A DNA stretch of 64,000 bases from Micromonospora musae (GCF_003626635.1 NZ_RAZT01000010.1:1-64000); one strand, 5' to 3'. Shown: positions 51,757 to 61,629, numbered from the stretch's first letter. The notes: generated by a model not told the origin, from the sequence alone. Translations and numbers: made by a program.

Positions 51757-54700
51757 GTGGGATTCAACGTCGGTGACATCGTTGCCGTTCAAGCCGACCC
51801 AAGTCGAGTCGGACCAGTCATCCAGATTCTTCAGAGCGTCGATGGGTTCGGCCGCTATCGCGTCTTCCACGAAGCGGGAAGCATGCGCGAGTACGCAGAG
51901 GATCAACTGGTGCTCGCAGCGGCGCAACAGGAGGCAACGACTGGCGGCCTGTCTCCCGAGGAGTTCCGAGCCCGCCTGGTCGCCGCCCGGCTCAGTCACC
52001 CGCTCACCGATCACGTCTATTCGCTGCGGGCGGCCCGGATCAAGTACGTGCCGTTTCAGTTCCGGCCGCTGCTGCGGCTCGCCCACGCCGACGAGCCACG
52101 GTTGCTCATCGCCGACGACGTCGGCGTCGGTAAGACGATCGAAGCCGGCTTGATCATGAAGGAGTTGGCTGCCCGACAGCCGCTGGACCACGTGCTCGTT
52201 CTCTGCCCCAAGGCGCTCACGGTCAAGTGGCGGGAGGAGATGCGCCGCTTCGACGAGGACTTCCGGGTTCTCGACTCGTCGAGCTTGCGCTACTGCCTCA
52301 ACGAGGCCCACCTGGAAGGCGCCTGGCCCGAGGAGTACCGGCGGGCGATCGTGCACTACGAGCTGTTCGCCCGCACGGCATACCTGAATGGGGATGCCAA
52401 GCGGAAGAAGGACAAGGGCCTGCGCGAGCTCGACCCGCCGCCTGCCTTCGACCTGGTGATCGCCGACGAGGCCCACCACCTGCGTACGCCAGGCACAAAC
52501 TCGCACGAGCTCGCCGAGTACCTCAGCGAGATCAGCACTGCCCTCATCCTGCTTTCGGCGACACCGGTGCAAACGCACGCCCGGGACCTGTTCACCCTGC
52601 TCAACCTCCTCCGTCCGGACCTGTTTCCGGATCGGCAGACGTTCTTCGAGGTCGTCGAGCCCAATCGACATCTCAATGCCGCCGTACGGGCACTGCGCAG
52701 CGGTGCGCCCGAGGCCGCCAAGGAGGCGCTCAAGGCGTTGGACACCGCGGCGTACACCAGCTGGGGCCGGCAGGCGATCGCGATCGACCCCCGGTATGAC
52801 GACGTGCGCAGGCGTCTGGACGCGGTCACCTTGACGACTGACGACCGGGTCCGCTGCGTGCGCGAGATCGAGGAGCTGAACACTCTAGCGCCACTGGTGA
52901 ATCGCACCCGCCGACGGGACATCGGAGGGTTCACCATTCGTGAGCCGCGCACCGTGTCGGTGCCGTTCACACCGGTGCAGCGCCAGTTCTACGATCGCCT
53001 GCTGGAAGCGCGCCGCGACCAGCTGCTCACCCGCTACAACCCGGTCGTGGTCCGCCTGATTCTCGACACGCTTGAGAGACAGGCGTCGAGCTGCCTGCCC
53101 GCCCTCGCTCGACGCATCGTGGCGGCCGGCGAGCCGGCCATCACGGATCTGACCGACGCCCCCGAGGCCCAACCGGACGACGATCCGCCGAGGCTTCCCT
53201 TTCCGGCCGACCCGGACCTACGTGAGATGGCCCGTCAACTGCCGCCGGACGATCCCAAGCTCGAGCGGCTCCTCCAGGCCGTCCGCGAAGCCCGCACCGT
53301 CGACGGTCCGGGAAAGCTCCTCGTTTTCTCGTTCTTCCTCGGCACCCTCGACTACCTCGCCGAGCACCTGAGGGCGGCCGGCGTCCGCGTCGGGGTCGTC
53401 ACCGGACGAGTAGCCGAGCCCGACCGGCAGCGCCTGCGGGACCGGTTCCGCCTCGACGGTGAAAATGCGGAGGCCATCGACGTCCTGCTCTCCAGCGAGG
53501 TCGGCTGCGAGGGCCTCGACTACGAATTCTGTGATCGTCTCGTCAACTACGACATCCCCTGGAACCCGATGCGGATCGAACAGCGCATCGGCCGCATCGA
53601 CCGGTTCGGACAGCGGAGCCCGAAGGTACTGATCCTCAACTTCGTGACCCCCGACACCGTCGAGGAGCGGGTGTTCTACCGCTGCTGGGACCGGCTGGAC
53701 CTCTTCCGTGACACCGTCGGCGACCTCGAAGGCGTGCTCGGCGAGATGACCCAGGACCTGGCCGCCATCGCTACCAGCCCGGACCTGACACCGGAGCAAA
53801 TGGAGGAGCGGGCTCGACAGCTCGCCGACAACGCCGTCCGGCTGGTCGCCGAGACCCGTGGCGTCGAAGACGCGAGCCAGGACCTGCTTGGCTTGGACGA
53901 CAGTCTCACCCAGGACCTCGACGCCCTGGTCGAAGGGGGCCGGGCGGTCACCGAACAGCAGTTGGAGGAACTGGTCCGGGCGTACGTGACGCGGCCCCCT
54001 CTCTCCGGGCAACTGGATCGGCTGTCCGAGGATGAGCTGCGGCTCCGACTGCCTCAGTCCGCTCGGTCAGAGCTGCTCTTCGCCATCAATCGAAACGAGG
54101 CGAGGCTGGGTGGCGGCCGGCCCGTCCAGCAACTGCGCCGCTGGCTCAATGAAAAGGACAGCGGCCTGCGGCTGACCTTCTCCGATGAGGCAGCCAGCCG
54201 GGATCGGTCGATCACCTTCTTAACCGCTACCCATCCGCTGGTTCGCCTCGCGGTGTCGGCCCTCGCACCTGCTCAGGACCAGCAGCTGCGCGCGGGGCTT
54301 CGCGTCGTCGATCCGGATCTGTCGGAAGGCCGCTATGTCTTTGCCTGCGACACCTGGGAGACGATCGCCGTGCGGCCGGAGTTCCGCACTGTGTCGTTCG
54401 TCGTGGACGCAGCCCGGCTGACGGCCAGCAAGGCCGTGGAGCGTCGCCTCTTCTCGCTGCTCGCGAACGCGCTGCGCGGGGATGGCGGACCCGCCGCCGA
54501 CCTGCAGGACGCGGGAGCGGCACTTGACCGCTACGCCGAGCAGCGCCGCCGAGACGCCGCGAGGGATGCCCACGCCCTCAACCAGGTGTTGCTGGCCCGC
54601 CGAACCGGAAGTCTCGAAGCTCACCACCAACGAGCCCTACAGCGCCTGGACGATCGCCTCACCGATGAGACCGAGCCGCGTATCGGGAAAATGCTGACGG

Positions 54701-54825
54701 CGCAACGAGCGCGGATCGTCCGCGACTTCGATCGACGCCGCGAGCAACTGGAGGACCGACGCCGGGTCGACATCGTCAGCCACCGGATCGCAGAGGGAGT
54801 GCTGACGATCAGCCATGCCAAGTGA
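51757..54825 (+). CDS. SNF2/RapA-like helicase
   Basis: A 1022-residue SF2 helicase of the RapA/DrmD type. An N-terminal SH3-like segment (VGDIVAVQADPSRVGPVIQI) precedes the motor: Walker A IADDVGVGKTIEAGLIMKEL (about residue 120), DEAHHLRTPG (about 235), LLSATPVQTHARDLFTLLNL (about 265) and motifs V-VI DYEFCDRLVNYDIPWNPMRI followed by EQRIGRIDRFGQ (about 585-620). The C-terminal third is helical with a basic end. The start is GTG 51757 with GAGGG upstream. It overlaps the Hsp90-like gene by 11 bp, so the two act together. DISARM's DrmD is similar, but no other DISARM gene is present. Confidence 0.85.
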   Translation: MGFNVGDIVAVQADPSRVGPVIQILQSVDGFGRYRVFHEAGSMREYAEDQLVLAAAQQEATTGGLSPEEFRARLVAARLSHPLTDHVYSLRAARIKYVPFQFRPLLRLAHADEPRLLIADDVGVGKTIEAGLIMKELAARQPLDHVLVLCPKALTVKWREEMRRFDEDFRVLDSSSLRYCLNEAHLEGAWPEEYRRAIVHYELFARTAYLNGDAKRKKDKGLRELDPPPAFDLVIADEAHHLRTPGTNSHELAEYLSEISTALILLSATPVQTHARDLFTLLNLLRPDLFPDRQTFFEVVEPNRHLNAAVRALRSGAPEAAKEALKALDTAAYTSWGRQAIAIDPRYDDVRRRLDAVTLTTDDRVRCVREIEELNTLAPLVNRTRRRDIGGFTIREPRTVSVPFTPVQRQFYDRLLEARRDQLLTRYNPVVVRLILDTLERQASSCLPALARRIVAAGEPAITDLTDAPEAQPDDDPPRLPFPADPDLREMARQLPPDDPKLERLLQAVREARTVDGPGKLLVFSFFLGTLDYLAEHLRAAGVRVGVVTGRVAEPDRQRLRDRFRLDGENAEAIDVLLSSEVGCEGLDYEFCDRLVNYDIPWNPMRIEQRIGRIDRFGQRSPKVLILNFVTPDTVEERVFYRCWDRLDLFRDTVGDLEGVLGEMTQDLAAIATSPDLTPEQMEERARQLADNAVRLVAETRGVEDASQDLLGLDDSLTQDLDALVEGGRAVTEQQLEELVRAYVTRPPLSGQLDRLSEDELRLRLPQSARSELLFAINRNEARLGGGRPVQQLRRWLNEKDSGLRLTFSDEAASRDRSITFLTATHPLVRLAVSALAPAQDQQLRAGLRVVDPDLSEGRYVFACDTWETIAVRPEFRTVSFVVDAARLTASKAVERRLFSLLANALRGDGGPAADLQDAGAALDRYAEQRRRDAARDAHALNQVLLARRTGSLEAHHQRALQRLDDRLTDETEPRIGKMLTAQRARIVRDFDRRREQLEDRRRVDIVSHRIAEGVLTISHAK

Positions 54826-57800
54826 CTACACCCGCATCCGCGGGGACAACATCCGGGAGTATGGCGAGGGCACCCGCCACCTGGACTTCCTGCAACGGCT
54901 GTACGCCGACCGCACTCATTTCATCCTCGAGTTGCTTCAGAACGCCGAGGACGCCCGGGCGTCGCACGTCACGTTCACACTGCATCCGGACCGACTCGTC
55001 GTCGAGCATGACGGCCGCCCGTTCAACGAGCGGGACGTCCGGGGTATCTGCGGGGTCGACGCGTCCACCAAGACCAGCGAGCTGACCAGCATCGGCAAGT
55101 TCGGTATTGGCTTCAAGTCCGTCTACGCCTACACCCTCGCCCCCGAGGTGCACTCCGGCTCGGAGCACTTCCGCATCCGTCATTACGTGCGCCCCGAGGC
55201 CGTCGATGTCCCGGCGGACCTTCCCGACGGACTCACCCGGTTTGAGTTCCCCTTCGACCGCGAGAATGTCCCTGTCGAGACCGCGTGCACCGAGATCGGT
55301 GCCGGTCTGAAGCGGTTTGATCCGGTGGCCCTGCTGTTCCTTCAGCACGTCCGGCGGGTCATCGTGGTGGGAGGCAGCGGAGCGGCCACGTTCACGCGGC
55401 TGGAGCGCGGCAAGTTGTCGCGAGACGTGGAGCTGGTGGTCCGCCAAAACGATCGGGTGGTCAACCACCAGTATTGGGAGGTCTTCCGCCGGAGCTTGGA
55501 CGGCATCGGCCACCCCGGCCGGCGAGTCGAGATGGCGATCAAGCGGACGAGTAAGGCACCAGACGCTCCCGTCGAACGCATCCCCCACGCGCCGCTGGTC
55601 GTGTATTTCCCCACCGACAAGCTGAGTGGCCTGGGGTTCCTACTGCAGGCGCCGCTGCGAACGACCCCGGCGCGGGACAACATCCCCGAGCGGGATCCGG
55701 ACAACGCCCGAGTCATCGTGGAAGCCGGCCACCTGCTGATCGAGGCCCTCGAGGAGCTGCGCCGTAAGGGGCGTCTTGGGCTGGACGTGCTCGACGTCCT
55801 GCCCATCACGGCGGTGGACTTCCCCGAAAGTTCCCTGTTGCGGCCGTTGTTCGACGCAATTCTCGAGGCTGTGCGGACCCGACCACTTCTTCCGGTCGCC
55901 GGACCGTTGGGACACGCTCCCGCCACGCGGATGCGTCTTGCGCGGAGCGGGGGGCTGCGTGAGTTGTTGACGCCGGAGCAGCTCGGTGCCCTGGAGGGCG
56001 TGGCGGAGCCGCTGCAATGGCAGCCGGCGCGGCTCACCCGTGAGCGAAATCGCGACCTGTGGGACTACCTCCACGACGTCGTGGACATCGACGAGCTCGA
56101 CGCCGAGTGGCTCGTCGGCCAACTCGACAGGAAGTTCCTAGAGGCAGCTCACGATGCGTGGCTCGTTAATCTGTACCGGTTTCTCGCCCAGACTCCGGCG
56201 CTATGGCGCAGGCCGAGGCCACCCTGGAACCGTCCGGGGCCGGCGCGAGCGCTGCCGCTGATCCGGCTGGACGACGGTCGTCATGTTGCGCCGTTCGGCG
56301 CCGACGGACGGCCGCGGGCGTACCTGCCTGGCTCGGTGCCGTCGAGCTTTCCGACGGTGCGGGCGGAGATCGCTGCCAATGCAGAGGCGCGAGCCTTCCT
56401 CGAAGAACTCGGCCTGTCCGAGCCCGACGCCGTGGACGAAGTTCTCGAATACGTCGTGCCGAGGTACCGCGACGGGTCCGATGCCATCGGCGCCGACCAG
56501 CACGATGCCGATCTTGCGAAGATCTTCCGGGCGATGCAGGCTGCGGCCAGACGACGCAAGGACGCCTTGGTCGACGTGCTACGCAACACGCCTTTCCTGC
56601 AGTGCCGTCCAGCAGGGGGCTCGGCTCTCTCGTTTCGGTCTCCATCCGTCGCCTACTGGTCCCACGAGGACCTGGAGCACTACTTCCTGCCAAGCCCGCA
56701 TGGCTGGTTCCTGCACGAGCGCTATCGGAACTACCAACAGGAGCTGAGCGTGCTAGGAGTGGCGCAGGCGGTCCGGGTGCTGTCGTCGCCGCCCAACCCG
56801 CTCGGGCACGTTGTCCTGCGCGCAAACTGGGGCGACCACAGCCGCGGGCTGCACGGGTTCGACCCGAACCTACGCTTCGCCGGCCTCGAAGCTGCCGTGA
56901 CCCGCCCCGATCGTCGGCGATCGGTGTACGTATGGAACCGACTGCTGCTGCCCTACGCGAGCCGGCTGCGAGGGCTCGTGGAGTCCTCAGGCCGGCAGGA
57001 CTACTCGAACAGCAGATCCGTCGAGACGATGTCCGAGGCGCTGGAACTCGCGATCTCTCACGCGTGGCTCCCGACGGAGACGGGCGAGTTCGTGGAGCCC
57101 GCCAAGCTTTCGCTGGACGACCTACCCGATGACTTCGAGCCCAGCCAAGCCCTTGCTGACGCGCTCGGCATGATCTCATCCGCCATCGTGCAGGTGAGCA
57201 CCGAACTCAACCTGTCCGTGGCGACACTGCGCTTCCTGGCCGAGAACCCGGACGCGGCTGTCGAGCTCGACCAGTTGCGCCAACGGTACGAACAGAAGAA
57301 ACAGGATGATGTTCAGGCGTCACCCGGCGCTGCTCTCACGCCTGAGGGGTACGCCGACGCCCTACAAGATATTTTCGACAAGCCGGCGGCGCACGGCGAG
57401 CCGGAAGCTGCCCCAGTGTCCTCCGGCGGTCGAGTTGTAGCCCCAGCAATCCGCAGGCAGCGGACCCGAGAGGAAATTAGCGATGACTTGTCGGAGGAGC
57501 CCGCACGGCGGGACCGGTTCCGGGTCATCGGGCGAAAGGTCTGGGACGGCAAGGACCCGGCAGTCCGGCAGTTCTTGTTCGAGCAGTACGCCGGCCGCTG
57601 CCAGATCTGCACTTCTACCTTTCCGAAGCGCGACGGGACGCCGTACTTCGAAGTTGTTCATCTCGTCTCCCATACGGCTGCAGCATGGGTTGACCGGGCC
57701 GGCAACACCCTGTGCCTCTGCCCGACCTGCACCAGCAAGTTCCTGCACGGGCAGGTCGAATCTGGAGACCTGCTTGAGCAGATCGAGCAGTGGAAGACAA

Positions 57801-57937
57801 GCGCGGAGGGCGGTGTGGGTAACGGTCTGCGCATCCAGCTTTGCGGGTCGCCCGTGGTCGTCCGCTACACCGAAAAGCATCTCCTCGACCTGCAGGAGAT
57901 GACCCGGGCGGATGAAGCGACGGTGCCCGGTACGTAG
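54815..57937 (+). CDS. Sacsin/Hsp90-type ATPase with C-terminal HNH-like domain
   Basis: The 1040-residue protein starts with a GHKL ATPase of the sacsin kind: FILELLQNAEDARASHVTFT (N-box), then LVVEHDGRPFNERDVRGICG and SIGKFGIGFKSVYAYT (G-box), all within residues 35-110. A long middle region of about 750 residues is unassigned. The last 150 residues include FEQYAGRCQICTSTFPKRDG, EVVHLVSHTAAAW and NTLCLCPTCTSKFLHG, the layout of an HNH/treble-clef nuclease with two CxxC pairs and a central H. A protein that joins an Hsp90-like switch to an HNH-like domain, encoded in overlap with a SNF2 helicase, is likely a defence effector. Confidence 0.8.
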   Translation: MPSDYTRIRGDNIREYGEGTRHLDFLQRLYADRTHFILELLQNAEDARASHVTFTLHPDRLVVEHDGRPFNERDVRGICGVDASTKTSELTSIGKFGIGFKSVYAYTLAPEVHSGSEHFRIRHYVRPEAVDVPADLPDGLTRFEFPFDRENVPVETACTEIGAGLKRFDPVALLFLQHVRRVIVVGGSGAATFTRLERGKLSRDVELVVRQNDRVVNHQYWEVFRRSLDGIGHPGRRVEMAIKRTSKAPDAPVERIPHAPLVVYFPTDKLSGLGFLLQAPLRTTPARDNIPERDPDNARVIVEAGHLLIEALEELRRKGRLGLDVLDVLPITAVDFPESSLLRPLFDAILEAVRTRPLLPVAGPLGHAPATRMRLARSGGLRELLTPEQLGALEGVAEPLQWQPARLTRERNRDLWDYLHDVVDIDELDAEWLVGQLDRKFLEAAHDAWLVNLYRFLAQTPALWRRPRPPWNRPGPARALPLIRLDDGRHVAPFGADGRPRAYLPGSVPSSFPTVRAEIAANAEARAFLEELGLSEPDAVDEVLEYVVPRYRDGSDAIGADQHDADLAKIFRAMQAAARRRKDALVDVLRNTPFLQCRPAGGSALSFRSPSVAYWSHEDLEHYFLPSPHGWFLHERYRNYQQELSVLGVAQAVRVLSSPPNPLGHVVLRANWGDHSRGLHGFDPNLRFAGLEAAVTRPDRRRSVYVWNRLLLPYASRLRGLVESSGRQDYSNSRSVETMSEALELAISHAWLPTETGEFVEPAKLSLDDLPDDFEPSQALADALGMISSAIVQVSTELNLSVATLRFLAENPDAAVELDQLRQRYEQKKQDDVQASPGAALTPEGYADALQDIFDKPAAHGEPEAAPVSSGGRVVAPAIRRQRTREEISDDLSEEPARRDRFRVIGRKVWDGKDPAVRQFLFEQYAGRCQICTSTFPKRDGTPYFEVVHLVSHTAAAWVDRAGNTLCLCPTCTSKFLHGQVESGDLLEQIEQWKTSAEGGVGNGLRIQLCGSPVVVRYTEKHLLDLQEMTRADEATVPGT

Positions 57938-57948
57938 ACCGATGCTCG

Positions 57949-58995
57949 TTACCTGGCGCGCTGGAAGCTGACTCCTGCTTCCGGGAATGCATCGCGCAGG
58001 GTGTTCAGCGTCGGCTCGGTGTTGCGGCCCCAAATCTTGCGTACGATCCACGTTGTGCCGTCCTCGACGAAGGCGTGCTCTGTGAACCAGCGGCTGACAT
58101 CCACGCCCTCATACTGCTCGGCGAGGGCAGCGCGGACCTCCTCGTCGGTGTGGTGCTCTCCCTTGAGCGGCCGGAAACGACCTGGAGTGAGCACCTTGCC
58201 AATGGCTGCGGCGGGCACCCCCCGCTCCACCAACTTCTCCAGCATGAGACGTACCGCTCGGCGCTTGTTCTCGTCCGGCAGTAACTGACCGTCGACCACG
58301 ATGTGATAACGGGTCCAGTCCCGGTTGTCGCTGCTCCGCCGCTCCTGCTCGGCGACCTTGCGACCAACGCGGATCTGATAGTCCGCCGCCTCAGGCAACG
58401 GAATCACCTGCTGGATGTCGAGCAGGATCCGCCCGTCGATCTGGTAGGGGATGAGCCGCACGCAGCGGACGTCCATACCTTCGAACCGGTTGAGCCACAG
58501 CACTGCGGTGGTGAGCTCCCGGCCGAAGTCCGCCGAGACCAGCATGATCCGCACATCTGAGGAGACGATTGGGGCTTCGTCACCGTCGCTGACATCCAGC
58601 CAGTTGAGCAACTCGGAGCGTGCGTCGACCTCGTCCTCCGGTCGCGTCTTGGCCAGATGCGCCTCGTAGGTCGTGACCACCTCCTCGAAGCTCATGGCCG
58701 ACACCATCGCCGCGTACCGCAGCGCCTGGAGCTCCATGTGCCCACCGTCGTCGGTGCGTTTGAGCTCGATAACCACCGGGTGCCCTGCTTTGTCAACGGC
58801 GAGCAGGTCGATACGCCGTCTTGAGTCCTCCCAGTTGCCGAACTCCTCGGCGATGACCAGCAGGTCGGGGCTGAGCACGGCGATGTCGTCCCGTAGAAGC
58901 CGTTGGAGATCGTTGCGCTCGTAGAGTCCGAGGGCCGCGAACCGCGCGGCGTCGTGCCGCCGCAGGCCTTCTCCATCGATCTCGTACAGCGGCAT
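57949..58995 (-). CDS. PD-(D/E)XK nuclease-like protein, NucS/DUF91-like N-terminus
   Basis: A 348-residue protein whose first half has a nuclease core: PDLLVIAEEFGNWEDSRRRI followed by DLLAVDKAGHPVVIELKRTD (D...E-x-K at about residues 63-79), then LQALRYAAMVSAMSFEEVV. This matches the C-terminal nuclease of NucS-type and related proteins. The second half (QLLPDENKRRAVRLMLEKLV; GTTWIVRKIWGRNTEPTLNT) is uncharacterised. GAGGAGG precedes the ATG. It is convergent with the Hsp90-HNH gene (11 bp apart) and 54 bp downstream of a second nuclease-like gene on the same strand. Confidence 0.75.
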   Translation of the reverse strand: MPLYEIDGEGLRRHDAARFAALGLYERNDLQRLLRDDIAVLSPDLLVIAEEFGNWEDSRRRIDLLAVDKAGHPVVIELKRTDDGGHMELQALRYAAMVSAMSFEEVVTTYEAHLAKTRPEDEVDARSELLNWLDVSDGDEAPIVSSDVRIMLVSADFGRELTTAVLWLNRFEGMDVRCVRLIPYQIDGRILLDIQQVIPLPEAADYQIRVGRKVAEQERRSSDNRDWTRYHIVVDGQLLPDENKRRAVRLMLEKLVERGVPAAAIGKVLTPGRFRPLKGEHHTDEEVRAALAEQYEGVDVSRWFTEHAFVEDGTTWIVRKIWGRNTEPTLNTLRDAFPEAGVSFQRAR

Positions 58996-59049
58996 GTCTC
59001 CTCCTCAGCGATACACCATGCTTCATGTTGCCCTGACGCGTAGGCAGGC

Positions 59050-60024
59050 CTAGGGGCTGGTGAACGAAGACAGGCCACCAACCTGGGCTATCGCCTCGCG
59101 GAGTCGCGTCTGAGCGTCGATGAACCACTCCATGTACTCCGCCCACTGGTCGCTGTTCGCGATGTCGCCCTTGCGAAACTCCGCGATGCGGCAGCCCTTC
59201 TTGCCTGCCAGCGGTTCGTAGGACAGGGCGTCCCCGAAGATGGGCTCCAGCTTCACGCGCGCGGCGGCGAAGCGTGCCTCATTGACCGCCGGGTCAGGAT
59301 GCTGGAAGAAGACCTCGCTTGTGAGCCCGGACTTACCAAAGAAGCATGTGTAAGAGACTCCGCCCACGCCGGCAGGCAGTGACTGCCAGTTCTGCAGCTG
59401 CCCCTTGCGCGACGTCGTCCACCCGAGCTTGCGGTCGTGGAGGGTCTCCAGGAACTTCCTCCAGAACGCTTGGTAAGCCAAGGCGCGGTCGCTCGCCACC
59501 GCGTCGCCCTTAGCAATCGCCTTGACCTTCTTGCCCCAGTCGTTCGGCTGCACCACCAGCCGCATGAGAGGCGCCTCGATGGAGTTGCCGATTCGTACAG
59601 CGCTGATCTCGATCCCGAAGAACCGAGTGTTCTCGTCCGTGCGGGTGTTCAGCCAGTCCAGTGCCGCCCGGTGCTCCTCCCGGAACTCGGTCGCGATCCA
59701 CACCACGTTTACCGGATCTGTCCCACCGGCGTAGGTCAGTAGCTGACCCAGGTGGCTGTGATCCGTCCTCGCCAACTGGTTCTCGATAATCACGGTCTCG
59801 TTCGTCGCATCGTCGACGCCGATCAGGTCCAGCGAGAAGCCGCCGACGGGGTGCTCTGCCGCCGACAGCGCAAGGTCCATGCCTAGCACCTCACCGAGAA
59901 CGTCGGCGTTCGCCAGCAGCCACGGCGTGAAGCTAAGTGCTTCGTGCTTCCAGACTTCGCGTACGTCAACGGCTTCGAGCTTGCCAAGCGTGGGCAGGCC
60001 GGCGGTGACATCGACTGAGGCCAT
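59050..60024 (-). CDS. PD-(D/E)XK-fold protein with DUF4268-like C-terminus
   Basis: A 324-residue protein. The N-terminal half contains FSLDLIGVDDATNETVIIEN, then QLARTDHSHLGQLLTYAGG, the pattern of DUF4268 proteins, in which the usual E-x-K is replaced by E-N-Q. The C-terminal half (FWRKFLETLHDRKLGWTTSR; VKLEPIFGDALSYEPLAGKK) is the DUF4268 domain. Such proteins occur with restriction and phage-defence genes, but the substitution in the active site leaves catalysis doubtful. It is co-directional with the nuclease at 57949-58995, and both may form an operon. Confidence 0.78.
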   Translation of the reverse strand: MASVDVTAGLPTLGKLEAVDVREVWKHEALSFTPWLLANADVLGEVLGMDLALSAAEHPVGGFSLDLIGVDDATNETVIIENQLARTDHSHLGQLLTYAGGTDPVNVVWIATEFREEHRAALDWLNTRTDENTRFFGIEISAVRIGNSIEAPLMRLVVQPNDWGKKVKAIAKGDAVASDRALAYQAFWRKFLETLHDRKLGWTTSRKGQLQNWQSLPAGVGGVSYTCFFGKSGLTSEVFFQHPDPAVNEARFAAARVKLEPIFGDALSYEPLAGKKGCRIAEFRKGDIANSDQWAEYMEWFIDAQTRLREAIAQVGGLSSFTSP

Positions 60025-60252
60025 GCCATCGACCGTAGCGGCCGGGGCTTGGTTGTGGTGCCGTCGAGACGGTCAAGGAGCAGTCTTTGCGGATGATCAG
60101 CCTGCTCTCAATGGTGCTGACCACTCAGGCGTTTGGCCCTTTCCGCTCCCGCGGGTTCCACGGGCCGCTCTTCCCTGCGACATTCATCAGGATCGCGATT
60201 CACCCGCCGCCCGCGGCCTGAGCCCTCAAACATCCCTCGGAAGGAGTCGGCG

Positions 60253-60390
60253 ATGCGCGCCGAGGTTGACAGCCAAGGCAGGCTCGATCGTCTAATGACC
60301 AGCCCCTACTACGAGGCGGTGGTGGCTGCGAACCGGTCGTACCTGAACGTCGCCGTCCCCGATGCCGCCGAGTTGGAACGAGAGCACTGA
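60253..60390 (+). CDS. Very short hypothetical protein
   Basis: A 45-residue frame, MRAEVDSQGRLDRLMTSPYY followed by EAVVAANRSYLNVAVPDAAE, with AAGGAG 6 nt before the ATG. It sits 57 bp upstream of the EVE-HNH gene and could be the first gene of that operon. Only the ribosome site and the composition support it. Confidence 0.4.
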   Translation: MRAEVDSQGRLDRLMTSPYYEAVVAANRSYLNVAVPDAAELEREH

Positions 60391-60447
60391 GCTCTCTCCT
60401 GCCTGCCGAATACGAAAACCATCACCCGCAGGCTCTCGGCGGTCAGC

Positions 60448-61629
60448 GTGAAGACGATGGAGACCTTCGTCCTGTACGAGCCCGTTGAGTCACTCGGCGA
60501 GGGCGTAACCGGAGGATTTGTGATCGTCCGCCGGTCGATCCTCGAAAGACACTGGCCCACGGCACAGGCCCTTGCGAGGCGGTTCCCTGGGCTGACGGTC
60601 GAGGAGTCCGACTATGTCGACGCGGGCCCTGACCAGGCCAGGGTCGCGGGCCGGCACGATGAGCTGATAGCGGCGCTCGAGGACGAGGGCTTCGCCGAGG
60701 CGGTCCGTGATCTGGTCAGGCCACTGCTCACATCTCGAACAATTCACAGCCGCGGCCACAGCTACCCACTCGCTGATCAGGTGCTGGAGCGAACCGCCCG
60801 CACGGCAGAATGGATCTACCCGGTCAATGAGCAAAGCCGTGCGTGGGACGACGACCTGGGCGTCCTGGAGTTCTTCCAGACGCTGCCCTACGGCGAGATG
60901 GACGACTGGCACCTGGCTTCCTGCTTTCACCAGATCAAAGCCGGTGACCGGATCTGGGTCTACGCCACGAAGCCACTGAGCCGCCTCATCGGCGCCGCCG
61001 TCGCCTGGTCTGACCCACACGAGGAAATCGATGGCGACGCGAGGCAATGGCGACTGGAGATCCGGTGGGACCGCCCGCTCACCCGGTTCCTGGTCCGGAA
61101 CGTCGTCGCGGGGCCTGATGTCCTGACATCGTCGGTTCAGACCGTTCGAGCGATGCGAGCCTTGGAATCTCTCAGCCTGAACAAGGAGCTGGACGATCAG
61201 CAGGCGCCCGAGCCGCAGAACCTTCCAGAGGGGCGGCGACGCCGGCTGGCGGAGGTCACCGCCCGGCAGGGCCAGGCTGACTTCCGCCGCAGGCTCATCG
61301 AGGCGTATGGCGGATGCTGCGCTATCAGCGGCTGTGACGTCGAGGCGGTACTCCAGGCGGCCCACATCGACCCATACAACGGGCCCGCTACGAATCGGGT
61401 TACCAACGGCTTACTGCTCCGAGCCGACTTGCACAACCTCTTCGACCGAGGGCTGATCTGGATCGATGGCTCGTATCGGGTGCGGGTCGCGGAAGGCCTG
61501 GATCACTACTCCGACTTGGACGGGCGGCGCCTCCAACTGCCGCCTTCACAGCACCGACCAGACAAGGAGGCGCTGCTGCGCCACCGACGGGATGTGGCGG
61601 GCGTGCCCGCAGCCCGAGGGAGAGCGTAA
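60448..61629 (+). CDS. EVE-like/HNH modification-dependent endonuclease
   Basis: The 393-residue protein ends in an HNH nuclease: CCAISGCDVEAVLQAAHIDP, then NRVTNGLLLRADLHNLFDRG (H-N-x8-N/H pattern, about residues 290-340). The middle part (AEWIYPVNEQSRAWDDDLGV, then GDRIWVYATKPLSRLIGAAV, about residues 125-190) has the look of an EVE/PUA-like domain, which reads modified bases. This architecture matches type IV, modification-dependent restriction enzymes. The start is GTG 60448 or ATG 60457, without a good ribosome site. Its stop overlaps the glycosylase start by 1 bp (TAATG). Confidence 0.8.
   Translation: MKTMETFVLYEPVESLGEGVTGGFVIVRRSILERHWPTAQALARRFPGLTVEESDYVDAGPDQARVAGRHDELIAALEDEGFAEAVRDLVRPLLTSRTIHSRGHSYPLADQVLERTARTAEWIYPVNEQSRAWDDDLGVLEFFQTLPYGEMDDWHLASCFHQIKAGDRIWVYATKPLSRLIGAAVAWSDPHEEIDGDARQWRLEIRWDRPLTRFLVRNVVAGPDVLTSSVQTVRAMRALESLSLNKELDDQQAPEPQNLPEGRRRRLAEVTARQGQADFRRRLIEAYGGCCAISGCDVEAVLQAAHIDPYNGPATNRVTNGLLLRADLHNLFDRGLIWIDGSYRVRVAEGLDHYSDLDGRRLQLPPSQHRPDKEALLRHRRDVAGVPAARGRA

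Noticed and set aside
51757..54825. SNF2 helicase plus PLD-helicase as a DISARM system
   Set aside because: The DUF1998 gene and the DISARM methylase are missing and the two proteins lie 24 kb apart in different operons.
56166..57179. Antisense frame inside the Hsp90-like gene
   Set aside because: Arg/Pro/Ser-rich translation without motif, entirely inside a well-supported gene.
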